NCBI GenBank assembly: GCA_963798325.1
Contig: CAWCSS010000007.1
Location: 1 to 64,000, forward strand
Source of the DNA: Solirubrobacter sp963798325
Lineage (GTDB): Bacteria; Actinomycetota; Thermoleophilia; Solirubrobacterales; Solirubrobacteraceae
Direction of reading: 5' to 3'
Length of the DNA: 64,000 nucleotides
Shown: in pieces, positions 42,205 to 54,103 of the stretch
Numbering within the stretch: the first letter of the stretch is position 1
Layout: every line of letters begins with the position of its first letter
Made by a program: the position numbers and the translations under genes
The notes under the pieces: generated by a model
The model's database searches: none
What the model was told of the DNA's origin: nothing
Seen by the model: the letters and a program-made list of their open reading frames with translations, nothing else

Positions 42205-44870
42205 CGGCACGCCCGGGCTACACACGAGCGGCGGAGCGGACGGAGCAGGCGCCGCCCGGGATGCGCTGGCGCTCCTCGTTCGAGTGGGAGCTCGTCGACC
42301 CGCGCCTGCTGAAGGAGCTCATCGCCGCCCTGCCGGACGACAGCGCGGCGGTCGCCGGCGTCGACGATCCCGCCGTGCTCGTCGAGATCGCCCGGCGCGT
42401 CTTCGGGACCCAGCTGCCGAAGCGGGCGATGACGCGCCTGGCCCCGGTCCTGCTCGAGCGCTGGCTGCCCGCCGCCCGCGACGACACCCTCGCCCGCTTT
42501 GCGAACGTCACGCAGACCGCGCTCGGGAAGGCGTACGCCGACCAGCGCTACACGACGCGTGCGAGCCAGATCGCGTTCCTGCAGGCGCGCAAGAAGACCA
42601 AGAACTTCGTCGAGAACCTGCGCGACGCGTTTCACCGCGAGCACCGGGCGTCGTGGCTGATCCCCAAGGGGCCGGGGGGCGAGGAGGCGCGCGGCGTCTA
42701 CGAGTTGCGCGGCGCGGGCGGCGACCCGCTCTATGTCCCCTACCGGCACACGCTGGACGCGCAGGCGAGGCTCGATCGGCTCAAGGACGCGGGGCCCGTT
42801 CGCGGCCTGGTCGTCCTGCCCACCGGCGCCGGGAAGACCGACGTCGCCGTCGGCTGGCTGCTGGCGCGCCTCCACGAGGACCCGTCGCTGCGGGTCCTCT
42901 GGCTCGCCCATCAGATCTCGCTGCTCGACCAGTCGGCCGTCCGGTTCGAGCGTGCCGCCCACGCGATGCCGGCCGGCTTCGAGCGCACGCTGCGGATCTT
43001 CGCCGGCGACCGCGAGCCGACGAGCCTGCTCGACCGCCGCCGCACGCACGTCGCCTGCGCCACGATCCAGACGATCTCGCGCAAGCTCGACCGGCGCAGC
43101 CGCCGGCGCACCGAGGTCTCGAACTTCCTGGCCGGCCCGACGGTGGTGATCGTCGACGAGGCCCATCACGTGGCGTCACGCAGCTACCAGACGCTGCTGG
43201 ACCTCGTGCGCGACGAGGAGATCCACGACGTCGTGGGGCTCACGGCCACGCCGTGGGGCCAGGGCGAGCGCCAGGACCGGATCGACGCCGCGTTCCCGCA
43301 GCGGGTGATCTCGCGCACCCGCGAGGAGCTGATCGCCGAGGGCGTGCTCGCCGCCTACACCGTCGCGGGGGTCCGCACCCACCAGCGCATCGCGGTGTCA
43401 CCGGAGGAACGCGAGCAGGCCGAACGGGTCGGCGACCTTCCCATGACCGTGCTGCGCAGGCTCGAGACGGCTGAGCGCAACGCCGTCGTCCTGCGCACCT
43501 ACCAATCCCGCGCCGAGGCCTGGGGCCGGACGCTGTTGTTCACGACGACGATCGAGAACGCCGACGCGCTCACCGCGCAGTTCACGGCCGCGGGGGTCGA
43601 CGCGCGTGCGCTGCACTCGCAGAGCGAGGCGACGCTGTCAGACCTGCGGCCGTGGTTCCGCGAGCACACGAACGCCGTGCTGATCTCGGTCGGGATGCTG
43701 CTCGAAGGGGTCGATCTCCCGGAGGCGCGGACGGCGTTGATCGCCCGGGCGACGACGAGCCCGAACGTCCTCTCGCAGATGGTCGGCCGCGTGCTGCGCG
43801 GGGTCGCGGCGGGCGGCGAGGCGACCGCCAACGTCGTCTATCTCCAGGACGACTGGGACGACTTCACCGCCGTCCTGTCACCGACGGGCCCCTGGGAGGG
43901 TGGCGACGGCGCTGCGCTGTCCGGCGGCCCGCCCGACGTGGCGGCCGCGGTGGCGGCGGCGCTGCGGACCGCAATGGGCAGCGTGGTCGAGGACGCACCC
44001 GCGCCCGACGTCCAGATCGCGCTCGAGCAGCGGCAGATCGTCGGCGCCTACGAGCTCTCCGACGCCACCGTGCCGGTCTTCGATCACCAGTACGAGTTCC
44101 TCCGCGATCACCTCCAGCACGGCGGCCCGTTCCGCTGGCCCGAGGACGCGCCCCCGCCGGCCGTCGCCGCCGCGCATCTCGAGCGGCTGCAGCAGCACGT
44201 CCGCGAACACGGGCAGCCGCCCCCGTTTCACCCGGTCGCCCGCAGCCTCGCCCCGATCGATGTCGCACGGACCCTCTCCGACGACACGCCGCGGACGTTC
44301 GCCGAGCGCCAGGCGGTGATCGCGGCCGCCTACGACGGATCGGCGCTCGCGCAACTCGTCCACCCGACCCTGCGGCATTTCGCCGAGGCGGTCGAGCACT
44401 GGCAGCACACGCTCGCACGCCCGCGCCCCGACGCGCCGCTCCCGGACTCCCCGCCCGGCCGTCCCCCGCTCCCGCGCCGCCCCGAGCGCAGCCTCGAGCC
44501 GACCCTCGACCTCGTGATGCGCCGCGCCCAGGACCTCCTCCCGGCCACGCGCCGCCAGCGGCTCGTCCGCCCGCACGCGCGCTGGACGAACCGCGTCACG
44601 AAGTCCTACCTGGGCCTGTGGCGGCTCGGGGACACGCCGAGCGACCACCACATCTGGATCAACGTGCTGCTGCGGACCGACGAGGCGATCGTCTCCGAGG
44701 AACTGCTCGGCTTCCTGCTCTGGCACGAGGTCGTGCACAGCGTCACCCCCGGCCAGGGCCACGACGCCGAGTTCGAGTACCTCGAGCTGCAGTGGCCCGA
44801 CGCCGTCGCGCTCAACGGTGACCTCGACGCGCTCCTGCGCGACTGGTCGGCCGACCCCGCGGACTACTAA
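42201..44870 (+). CDS. SF2 helicase fused to a SprT/YgjP-like zinc metallopeptidase domain
   Basis: 889 residues. The N-terminal region (1-190) is unassigned. The SF2 helicase core follows: Walker A LPTGAGKTDVAVGW (about residue 206), VDEAHHVASRSY (DEAH, about 317), GLTATP, and motif VI QMVGRVLRG (about 527). After a middle region of about 150 residues and a Pro-rich linker comes a C-terminal domain (about 760-889) with TKSYLGLWRLG, HIWINVLL and FLLWHEVVHSVTPGQGHDAE, an HExxH zinc site (His842, Glu843, His846) plus a later His854, as in SprT/YgjP zincins. It could unwind DNA while cleaving bound proteins. An 83-residue gene overlaps its start. Confidence 0.85.
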   Translation: MTARPGYTRAAERTEQAPPGMRWRSSFEWELVDPRLLKELIAALPDDSAAVAGVDDPAVLVEIARRVFGTQLPKRAMTRLAPVLLERWLPAARDDTLARFANVTQTALGKAYADQRYTTRASQIAFLQARKKTKNFVENLRDAFHREHRASWLIPKGPGGEEARGVYELRGAGGDPLYVPYRHTLDAQARLDRLKDAGPVRGLVVLPTGAGKTDVAVGWLLARLHEDPSLRVLWLAHQISLLDQSAVRFERAAHAMPAGFERTLRIFAGDREPTSLLDRRRTHVACATIQTISRKLDRRSRRRTEVSNFLAGPTVVIVDEAHHVASRSYQTLLDLVRDEEIHDVVGLTATPWGQGERQDRIDAAFPQRVISRTREELIAEGVLAAYTVAGVRTHQRIAVSPEEREQAERVGDLPMTVLRRLETAERNAVVLRTYQSRAEAWGRTLLFTTTIENADALTAQFTAAGVDARALHSQSEATLSDLRPWFREHTNAVLISVGMLLEGVDLPEARTALIARATTSPNVLSQMVGRVLRGVAAGGEATANVVYLQDDWDDFTAVLSPTGPWEGGDGAALSGGPPDVAAAVAAALRTAMGSVVEDAPAPDVQIALEQRQIVGAYELSDATVPVFDHQYEFLRDHLQHGGPFRWPEDAPPPAVAAAHLERLQQHVREHGQPPPFHPVARSLAPIDVARTLSDDTPRTFAERQAVIAAAYDGSALAQLVHPTLRHFAEAVEHWQHTLARPRPDAPLPDSPPGRPPLPRRPERSLEPTLDLVMRRAQDLLPATRRQRLVRPHARWTNRVTKSYLGLWRLGDTPSDHHIWINVLLRTDEAIVSEELLGFLLWHEVVHSVTPGQGHDAEFEYLELQWPDAVALNGDLDALLRDWSADPADY

Positions 44871-44873
44871 CGA

Positions 44874-44901
44874 CGAAGGGCCGCCCTGAAGCGGCCCTTC
44901 G
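44874..44901. terminator. Bidirectional terminator hairpin
   Basis: CGAAGGGCCGC (44874-44884) pairs perfectly over 11 bp with GCGGCCCTTCG (44891-44901) around the loop CCTGAA. It lies 4 bp after the helicase stop and before the convergent nrdJ stop, and can serve both genes. No long T run follows, as is common in this GC range. Confidence 0.75.
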
Positions 44902-44946
44902 ACTAGTTGAAACTCAGGAGGTGGAGGGGCTGCTCCGCCCTCACTC

Positions 44947-47860
44947 TCAGCCGCAGCCGGTGTTGTTGCCGCAGCTCGAGCACGTGTAGCACGAGCCGGT
45001 GCGCTGCATCATGCCGCCGCACTGGTTGCACGCCGGGCCGAGGTCCAGGCCGACCATGCGGACCGGGACGACCGGGGGCGTGTCCGTCAGCGCGGTCGTC
45101 GGGGCCTTCGGGGCGGCGCTGGCCGCGATCGCCTTCGGGGTGCCGTTGCCGTTGCCGCCGTTGGTCGGGCGCGACGAGCCGCCCGAGGCGCCGGAGGCCG
45201 TGTCCTCGGCGGACTTCTTGGCGCGGACCGCCTGCGTGAGGATGCCGAGCTCCTCCTGGGTGTCGGCGTCCAGGAAGCGGGAGGCGAGCCAGCGCATGAT
45301 GTAGTCCGGCATCGACTTCGCGAACGGGATCTCCGGGTTGGTGGTGATCCCTTCCGGCTCGAAGCGCATGTAGGCGAACTTGCGGACCAGGGTCTCGAGC
45401 GGCACGCCGTACTGGAGCGAGATCGAGATCGCCGTGGCGAACGAGTTCATCATGCCGCGGAGGGTCGAGCCCTCCTTGCCGATGTCGGTCAGGAAGATCT
45501 CGCCGACCGAGCCGTCCGGGTACATGCCGGCCGTGATGTAGCCCTCGTGGCCGCCGAGCGAGAACTTGTGCGTGAGCGAGTTGCGCTCGCGCGGCATGCG
45601 CTTGCGCAGCGGTTCGTCCTCGCGGGCCTTGGCCCGGGCGACGGCCTTCTCGACCGCGGCCGTGACCAGGTCATCGACCTCGGACTGGGTGAAGATCTCC
45701 TCGCCGGCGGAGAGCGCGAGCTCGGCCTTGGCGTTGACCTCCTTGACCTCCTGGGCGTCCGTACGGAGCGCCTGCGCGGTCTTGGACCCGTCGCGGTAGA
45801 TCGCCAGCGCCTTGACGCCGAGGCGCCAGGCGTCGATGTAGGCCTCGGCGATGTCCTCGACCGTCGAGTCCTGCGGCATGTTGACCGTCTTGGAGATCGC
45901 GCCCGAGAGGAACGGCTGGACCGCGCCCATCATCTTCACGTGGCCGGAGGCCGAGATCGCGCGCTCGCCGACGGCGACGTCGAACACCGACAGGTGCTCG
46001 GCCGCCAGGCCGGGCGCGCCGATGATGTTGCCGTGCTCGGCGACGTAGGCCTCGATCTGCGCGATCTCCGCCTCGCCGTAGCCCAGCGTGCGCAGCGCCA
46101 TCGGCACCGTGCGGTTGGCGATGATCATGTTGCCGCCGCCGACCAGCTCCTTGTACTTGACCAGCGAGAAGTCCGGCTCGATGCCGGTCGTGTCGCAGTC
46201 CATCAGGAAGGAGATCGTGCCCGTCGGCGCCAGCACCGTGGCCTGCGCGTTGCGGTAGCCGTAGAGCTCACCGAGCGCGACGGCCTCGTTCCACGTCTCG
46301 CGCGCGGCCGCGAGCAGCTCGCCGTCCACGGCCACGCTGTCGGGCACGGCGTAGGACGCGTCCCGGTGCATGCGCATGACCGCGTTGTGGGCCTCACGGT
46401 TCTCGGCGTACTTGTCGTACGGGACCCATCGCCGCGGCGATCTTGGCCGACTGCGCGTAGGCGCGGCCCGTCATCAGCGCGGTGATCGCGGCGGCGGCGC
46501 CACGACCCTCGTCGGAGTCGTAGGCCATGCCGTTGGACATCAGGAACGCGCCGAGGTTGGCGTAGCCGAGCCCGAGCTGACGGAACGCACGCGCGTTGCG
46601 GCCGATCTCCTCGGTCGGGTAGCTCGACGGCGAGACGACGATCTCCTGCGCCAGCAGCACGATGTCGACCGTGTGCTGGAACATCTCGACGTCGAAGGTC
46701 CCGTCCGGCCGGCGGAACTTCATCAGGTTCAGCGACGCCAGGTTGCACGCCGAGTCGTCCACGTGCATGTACTCGCTGCACGGGTTGGACGCGTTGATGC
46801 GGCCCGAGTTGGGCGACGTGTGCCACTGGTTGATCGTCGTGTCGTACTGGACGCCCGGATCGGCGCAGCGCCACGCGGCCTCGGCGATCTCGCGCATCAG
46901 CTCGCGCGCCTTGACCGGCTCGCCCACCGGCTCACCGGTGGTGCGGGCGATCAGGTGCCAGTCGGCGTCGTCCTCGACGGCGTGCATGAACTCGTCCGTG
47001 ACGCGGACCGAGTTGTTGGCGTTCTGGTACTGGATCGAGTGGAAGCCGTCGCCGTCGATCGACATGTCAAAGCCGGCGTCGCGCAGCGCCGCGGCCTTGT
47101 CCTCTTCCTTGGCCTTGCACCAGATGAACTCGCGGATGTCCGGGTGGTCGACGTCGAGCACGACCATCTTCGCCGCGCGGCGCGTCTTGCCGCCGGACTT
47201 GATCGTGCCCGCCCACGAGTCCGCCCCGCGCATGAACGAGACCGGGCCGGACGCGGTGCCGCCCTTGGCCAGCGGCTCCATCGACCCGCGGATGTTGGAC
47301 AGGTTGATGCCCGAGCCTGAACCGCCGCGGAAGATGCGGCCCTCGCGCGTGTTCCAGTCGAGGATCGAGTCCATCGTGTCCTCGACCGAGAGGATGAAGC
47401 AGGCCGAGCACTGCGGGGACTCCTCGAAGCCCACGTTGAACCAGACCGGCGAGTTGAACGCCGCGACCTGGTTCAAAAGGATGTAGGTGAGCTCGTTCTC
47501 GAACGCGTCGCCGTCCTCCTCGGAGGCGAAGTAGCCGCGCTCGCGACCCCAGTCGGCGATCGTCCCCGAGACGCGCGAGACCATCTGCTTGACCGACCGC
47601 TCACGCGTCGGCGAGTTCAGCTGCCCCCGGAAGTACTTCTGGGCGACGATGTTGGTGGAGTTCTGCGACCACGACTTGGGGAACTCGACGTCCTCCTGCC
47701 GGAAGGAGCCGACCGCGGCGGTGCGCAGCTCCCACTCCACGGCGTCGAACGGGTGCACACCCGGACGCGTGAACAGGCGCCGCACGCTCAAGGCCTCGGC
47801 GGGCCGATGCGACTTTGTGAGCGTGGTTTGCGGCGACGTTTGTTCCATCTTGGTTGCCAT
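44947..47860 (-). CDS. nrdJ: Adenosylcobalamin-dependent ribonucleotide reductase (class II), frameshifted
   Basis: About 970 residues after correction. It reduces ribonucleotides to deoxyribonucleotides using vitamin B12. Conserved parts include QCSACFILSVEDTMDSI, FRGGSGSGINLSNIRG, NPCSEYMHVDDSACNLASL (active-site Cys) and, at the C-terminus, CNQCGGMMQRTGSCYTCSSC, the zinc-binding/thiol-exchange tail. One extra base in the triplet 46421-46423 shifts the frame at AAAMGP; removing it gives the family sequence PYDKYAENREAHNAV. The ATG at 47860 directly follows AGGGAG. It converges on the helicase across a hairpin terminator. Confidence 0.92.
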
Positions 47861-48071
47861 CTCCCTCGGCACGGACCTAAAGCTGGGCCCGGGGGCGGGC
47901 GGCCCCCCGGTGAAATCTTTGCGGGCGGTGGACTATGCACCTCGACCCGGACGGAACCGGGGCGGCGCCGCAGGTTCGGCAGAGGGCGCGAATCTCCTGC
48001 TTTTGCAGAGAAATTGTATCGTGCCGAGGGGTACGGCCAGCACGAGAATGCCCGCTCTTTCGGCGTCTAAA
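47861..48071. other. Upstream region of nrdJ
   Basis: No gene is evident in these 211 bp. On the minus strand GATACAATTT is a plausible -10 region (about 48014-48023), and a small hairpin CTGC-AAAA-GCAG follows. I looked for a cobalamin riboswitch and a NrdR box and recognised neither. Confidence 0.4.
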
Positions 48072-48849
48072 TCAGCGCCCGAGGCGCAGCCAGTCGGTGA
48101 AGTCCGTCCAAGTGGCGCGGGTGCGGAACGCGGCCTCGCGCCAGGCGTGATCCAGGCGTGGGTTGTTGCGCGCGGCGAGCGGGAACAGGGCGAGCGCCAG
48201 CGCGCCCAGTACGGCCAGCCCGATCAGGATCCCGGGGACCAGCAGGCTCCCGTCCGAGGTGCTCGCGACGACCGTCGGCGTGGCGCTCGCGGCGGGCGTG
48301 GCCGCGGGCGGCACCGTGGCCGTCGGAACCGGGGTGGGCACGGCCGGCGGTGCCCTCGGGGGTCGCGCCGCCCTCGGGCGGCAACGCGCCATCTTCGGGC
48401 GCCGGGGTGGAGTCGGGCGGCGGGAGCGCGCCGGAGTCGCCACCGCTGGAGTCGTCCGGCGGCGGGAGCGCTCCGTCGTCCGCGGTCGGTGCCGCCGTGG
48501 CGGTCTCCGTCGCGGTCGCGGTCGCGGTGGCCGTCGGCGTCGCGTCGGAGTCGCAGCGGCCGTCGTCGTGGCGCTGGATGCCCGCCTCCAGCGCGGCGCG
48601 GAAGTCGGGGTTGTCGGTGTCGAACTCCGGCTCGATCGTGTCCAGCGCGTCCTGGAGGTCCGTGCGCTCGTGGTCGCAGACGTCGATCTTGCCGTCGGAG
48701 CGGTAGTCGGTGTAGATCGCCTTGACCGCCTTCGACGCGTCGGCGGGCGGGCCTCCGGGGGTCGGCGTCGCCGACTGCGCGAACGCCGCCGGAGCCGCGA
48801 CCAAGAGCGCCAGCGCGGCCAGCACGGCCGTGATCAGGCGTTTGTTCAT
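48072..48849 (-). CDS. Secreted/membrane-anchored protein with Thr/Pro/Ala-rich linker, frameshifted
   Basis: About 258 residues after correction. A signal peptide (RLITAVLAALALLVAAPAAFA) is followed by a short domain with two spaced Cys (IDVCDHERTDLQDALD and HDDGRCDSD), then a long low-complexity stretch of TATATATATE- and GALPPPD-type repeats, then a C-terminal membrane helix (LLVPGILIGLAVLGALALAL) and a basic tail. So a small extracellular head is held off the membrane by a stalk. The frame changes at about 48343 with one extra base. TACACT lies 8 nt before the start, suggesting a leaderless transcript. Confidence 0.65.
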
Positions 48850-49441
48850 CCGAGTCGAGTGTACGATCGGCCGTCCCGATGGAGACCGTCTCGCGTTCAG
48901 TTCGCAGGCCGAGTTCGAGGCCTGGATGGAGGCCAACCACGCCGCCAGCGACGGGATCTGGATGAAGATCGCCAAGAAGGGCACGGGAACGACAACGTGC
49001 GCCGCGCCCGAAGCACTCGACGTTTGCCTGTGCTTCGGCTGGATCGACGGCCAGCGCAAGGCGCTCGACGACACCTACTTCCTGCAGAAGTACACGCCGC
49101 GGCGGGCGCGCTCGAAGTGGTCGAAGATCAACGTCGGCAAGGTCGAGGGGCTGATCGCCGAGGACCGGATGCGCCCGGCCGGCCACGCCGAGATCGAGCG
49201 CGCGAAGGCCGACGGCCGCTGGGAGGCCGCCTACGCGTCGGCGCGCAACATCGAGGTCCCGCCCGACCTGCAGGCCGAGTTCGACCGCGATCCCTCACTG
49301 GCCGAGGCGTTCGCCGCGCTGAACAGCCAGAACCGCTACGCGATCCTCTATCGCCTGCACGACGCCAAGAAGCCCGAGACGCGCGCCCGTCGCCTGGCGC
49401 AGTTCGTGGAGTTGCTGGCTAGCGGGGGCTCTCTTCACTGA
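48842..49441 (+). CDS. YdeI/OmdA-family protein
   Basis: About 199 residues. FSSQAEFEAWMEANHAASDG, then CFGWIDGQRKALDDTYFLQK and FTPR-like YTPRRARSKWSKIN are the YdeI/OmpD-associated signatures; the C-terminus AFAALNSQNRYAILYRLHDA is also typical. Function is not well defined in this family. No ATG or GTG is available at the expected place; TTG 48842 is the nearest in-frame start and overlaps the divergent gene start by 8 bp, so the real start is uncertain or hidden by a base error. Confidence 0.75.
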   Translation: MFIRVECTIGRPDGDRLAFSSQAEFEAWMEANHAASDGIWMKIAKKGTGTTTCAAPEALDVCLCFGWIDGQRKALDDTYFLQKYTPRRARSKWSKINVGKVEGLIAEDRMRPAGHAEIERAKADGRWEAAYASARNIEVPPDLQAEFDRDPSLAEAFAALNSQNRYAILYRLHDAKKPETRARRLAQFVELLASGGSLH

Positions 49442-50250
49442 CGACCTCGAAGTCGGAGCCCTTCAGGCGTCCGAGCTGGTGGAGGTCGTCGTTGTCCCAA
49501 CGCGCGTCGGGTGCGCCGGAGACGAACCAGTTCGAGCCGTTGTCGGCGACGATCATCCCGTAGCGCTTCAGCGCGGTGGCGACGATCCGCGCCTGACGCG
49601 GCAGGTCAGCGATCTCGACGCCGGCCTTCAGGCGGAACCGCTGGCCCATCGCGGGGAGGTTCGGGTCGGTGAGGTCTGACGCTTCGTGCCGGGCGGGGAA
49701 GACGAACGCGTTGCGGGTGCGCCGGACGGTGAAGCGCAGGGCGTGCCTGATCTCGCCCTTGGCCACCTCGTCGTAGCGGGCGAGCCCCGGCAGGATCGGC
49801 AGGCCCGCGGCGTCGGCGCTCGTCCAGCCTCGTCGGCCGGAGCCTGTTCGACTTGAGATCGAAGATCGCGCCGCTTCCCGCGTGCCACTTCGAACCCTTC
49901 TTCTCCGCCGCGAAGAGCTCGTAGAGCCGGCACGTGCCCTTCTGGACGAGCAGCACGTGACGGTCGCCGCCGCGCTCGATCCTCGGCTTCGCCGGGAGCG
50001 GATACGGCCCCTTGTCGGACTCGCCCGCGTAGTCGAACGACACGCGCGTCCTGCGGGCGTGCCTGGCCACGACCTGGAACGGGATGCCGATCCCGCCGCT
50101 GCCGAAGTCCGGGTGCACGGGGTCGTCGAGGCCGATCGCGCGCACCATCGCGTCCGAGCCGGGACGCGCGGGCGCCCCGTCGACCCGCTGGTTCCACGGG
50201 CTCGAGGCCGGAAAGACCATGCAACCCGCAACGGCGGCGGCGGCGAGCAT
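49419..50250 (-). CDS. Hypothetical exported protein, frameshifted
   Basis: About 276 residues after correction. The start gives a very short Ala-rich leader with AVAGC, which could be a lipobox. The body has FPASSPWNQRVDG, AIGLDDPVHPDFGSGGIGIP, RHVLLVQKGTCRLYELFA and ADAAGLPILPGLARYDEVA. I recognise this pattern as a conserved hypothetical family of actinobacteria with no known function. The frame changes near 49835, between NRLRP and WTSADAAG. The 3' end overlaps the YdeI gene by 23 bp. Confidence 0.65.
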
Positions 50251-50272
50251 CCCCCTATCCTGGCACGCGCCT

Positions 50273-51235
50273 ATGCGCCTACTCGTCACCGGCGGAGCCG
50301 GGTACATCGGGTCGATCGTGGCCCAGCAACTGGTGGCCCGCGGCGACGACGTCACCGTGTTGGACTCGCTCTACAAGGGTCACCGCGCCGCCGTGCCCGA
50401 CGGGCGCCGCGTTCGTCGAGGCCGATCTGCTCGATCCCGACGCGCTCGCTCGCGTGTTCGACGCCGAGTTCGACGGCGTCGTGCACTTCGCCGCGCTGTC
50501 GCTGGTGGCCGAGTCCGTCGAGTACCCGGAGCGCTACTACCGCGGCAACGTCGTCGGCGCGCTCAACCTGCTCGACGCGATGCGCGCGGCGGATGTTCGC
50601 CGGCTGGTGTTCTCCTCGACCGCCGCGACCTACGGCGAGCCCGACGTCGAGCTGATCGACGAGGAGACGCCGAACAAGCCCGTCAACGCCTACGGCAACT
50701 CGAAGCTCGCGATCGACCGGATGCTCGCCGACGAGGCACGGGCTCACGGGCTGGCCGCGGTCTCGCTGCGCTACTTCAACGTCGCGGGGGCGTCCGGGCC
50801 GCTGGGCGAGGACCACACGCCCGAGACGCACCTGATCCCGCTGGTGCTGCAGGCGGCGGCGGGCAAGCGCGAGAGCGTCGCGATCTTCGGCACCGACTAC
50901 CCGACCGATGACGGCACGGCGGTGCGCGACTACATCCACGTCGACGACCTCGGCCGCGCGCACCTGCTGGCGCTCGATCATGCGGTGCAGGGGCGCCACG
51001 ACATCTACAACCTCGGGTCGGCGAACGGGTACTCCGTGCGCGAGGTGATCGAGACCGCCCGGCGCGTGACCGGGCGTGAGATCGTCGCGCTCGAGCAGGA
51101 CCGCCGCGCGGGCGATCCGCCGCGGCTCGTGGCCTCAGGCGCGAAGGCGCAGGCGGAGCTCGGCTGGGCGCCGGAGCTGTCGCTGGAAGACATGATCCGC
51201 GACGCCTGGAACTGGCACCAGGCGCACCCGGACGG

Positions 51236-51242
<7 letters not shown>
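50273..51242 (+). CDS. galE: UDP-glucose 4-epimerase, frameshifted
   Basis: About 322 residues after correction. It interconverts UDP-glucose and UDP-galactose. The Rossmann motif TGGAGYIGS (residues 6-14) is intact, as are FSSTAATYGEP (catalytic Ser/Thr), NAYGNSKLAID (Tyr-Lys pair), YFNVAGA and RDYIHVDDL. One extra G in GGG at 50402-50404 shifts the frame; without it the sequence continues AAFVEADLLDPDALARVF. TATCCT lies 11 nt before the ATG. Its 3' end overlaps recQ by 7 bp. Confidence 0.9.
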
Positions 51243-53314
<2,072 letters not shown>

Positions 53315-53318
<4 letters not shown>

Positions 53319-53878
53319 CGGAGGGCGGCGAGGGCGGCGGCCAGCACGGCGTCGGGCGGCTGGGTCGCGTCGAGGATGACAAAGCGATCCGGCTCCGCGG
53401 CGGCGAGCTCGTCATAGGCGGCCGCAACGCGCGTGAAGAACGCGAGGCCGCTCGCCTCGAGACGGTCGTGCCCGGTCACGCGGGCGAGGGCTTCTTCGGG
53501 GTCGATGCGCAAGTAGAGCGTCCTGTCGGGGGTGAGCCCGCCGGCGGCGAACTCGTTCAAGGCTCTTATGGCCGCGACGCCCAATTCTCGCCCCCCTCCC
53601 TGGTAGGCGAGCGACGAGTCGATGAAGCGGTCGAGGATCACGAGGCCTTCGAGGTCGCGCAGCTTCTCGGCCACCAGCTGCGCTCTGGCGGCGGCGAAGA
53701 GCAGGGCCTCGGCGCGCGGATCGACGTGGAGCTCCGGGTCGGCGACGAGCGCGCGGATGCGCTCGGAGAGCTCGACGCCCCCTGGTTCGCGGAGCGTCGT
53801 CGCCTTGAGTTCGCGCGCGAGGGCACTGACGAGCGTGGTCTTGCCCGCCCCGTCGAGGCCCTCGACCGAGATCAACAC
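53315..53878 (-). CDS. tmk: Thymidylate kinase
   Basis: 187 residues. It phosphorylates dTMP to dTDP. The P-loop SVEGLDGAGKTTLV (residues 4-17), the REPGG motif, and RFIDSSLAYQGGGRELG are in the expected order, as is YLRIDPEEALAR. The GTG at 53878 is the start; the very long open frame beyond it crosses a hairpin repeat and the divergent holB gene and is spurious. Co-transcribed with recQ (ATGA overlap). Confidence 0.92.
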
Positions 53879-53921
53879 GGGGGTGAGTGTGACGCGCGCT
53901 TGACGTTCACGGCGTCGGACT

Positions 53922-54029
53922 CGGGGGGTGCAGCCGGAAAGGTTCGTCCACGACAGGTTTCCGGCTGCACCCCGCCAACGCGCCAACTCGACCAGCGCGA
54001 ACGTGATCGAAACGCACCATCCCGCGGTC
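53922..54029. repeat. Dispersed hairpin element, copy 2
   Basis: A perfect 16-bp inverted repeat (53925-53940 with 53958-53973, 17-nt loop) is followed by a tail with AACGCGCCAACTCG, AACGTGATCGAA and ATCCCGCGGT. The tail nearly repeats that of copy 1 (28074-28116), with one 9-base insertion. It fills most of the divergent gap between tmk and holB. Confidence 0.6.
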
Positions 54030-54087
54030 GTCTGCGTCAGGTGGGCGGCGGAGCGCTCGCGGCGGCCGCGTCGTCGACCCCGCCGCC

Positions 54088-54093
54088 TAGGAT
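54088..54093 (+). promoter_or_regulatory. Leaderless-type -10 box for holB
   Basis: TAGGAT ends 10 nt before the GTG at 54104. Confidence 0.35.
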
Positions 54094-54103
54094 CAACGAC
54101 GAC

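Noticed and set aside
47861..48071. Cobalamin riboswitch before the B12-dependent nrdJ
   Set aside because: Expected biologically, but no B12-box-like core was recognised.
48234..48560. Tandem repeat or CRISPR-like array in the Thr/Ala/Pro-rich region
   Set aside because: It is low-complexity coding sequence of a protein stalk, without spacer-repeat periodicity.
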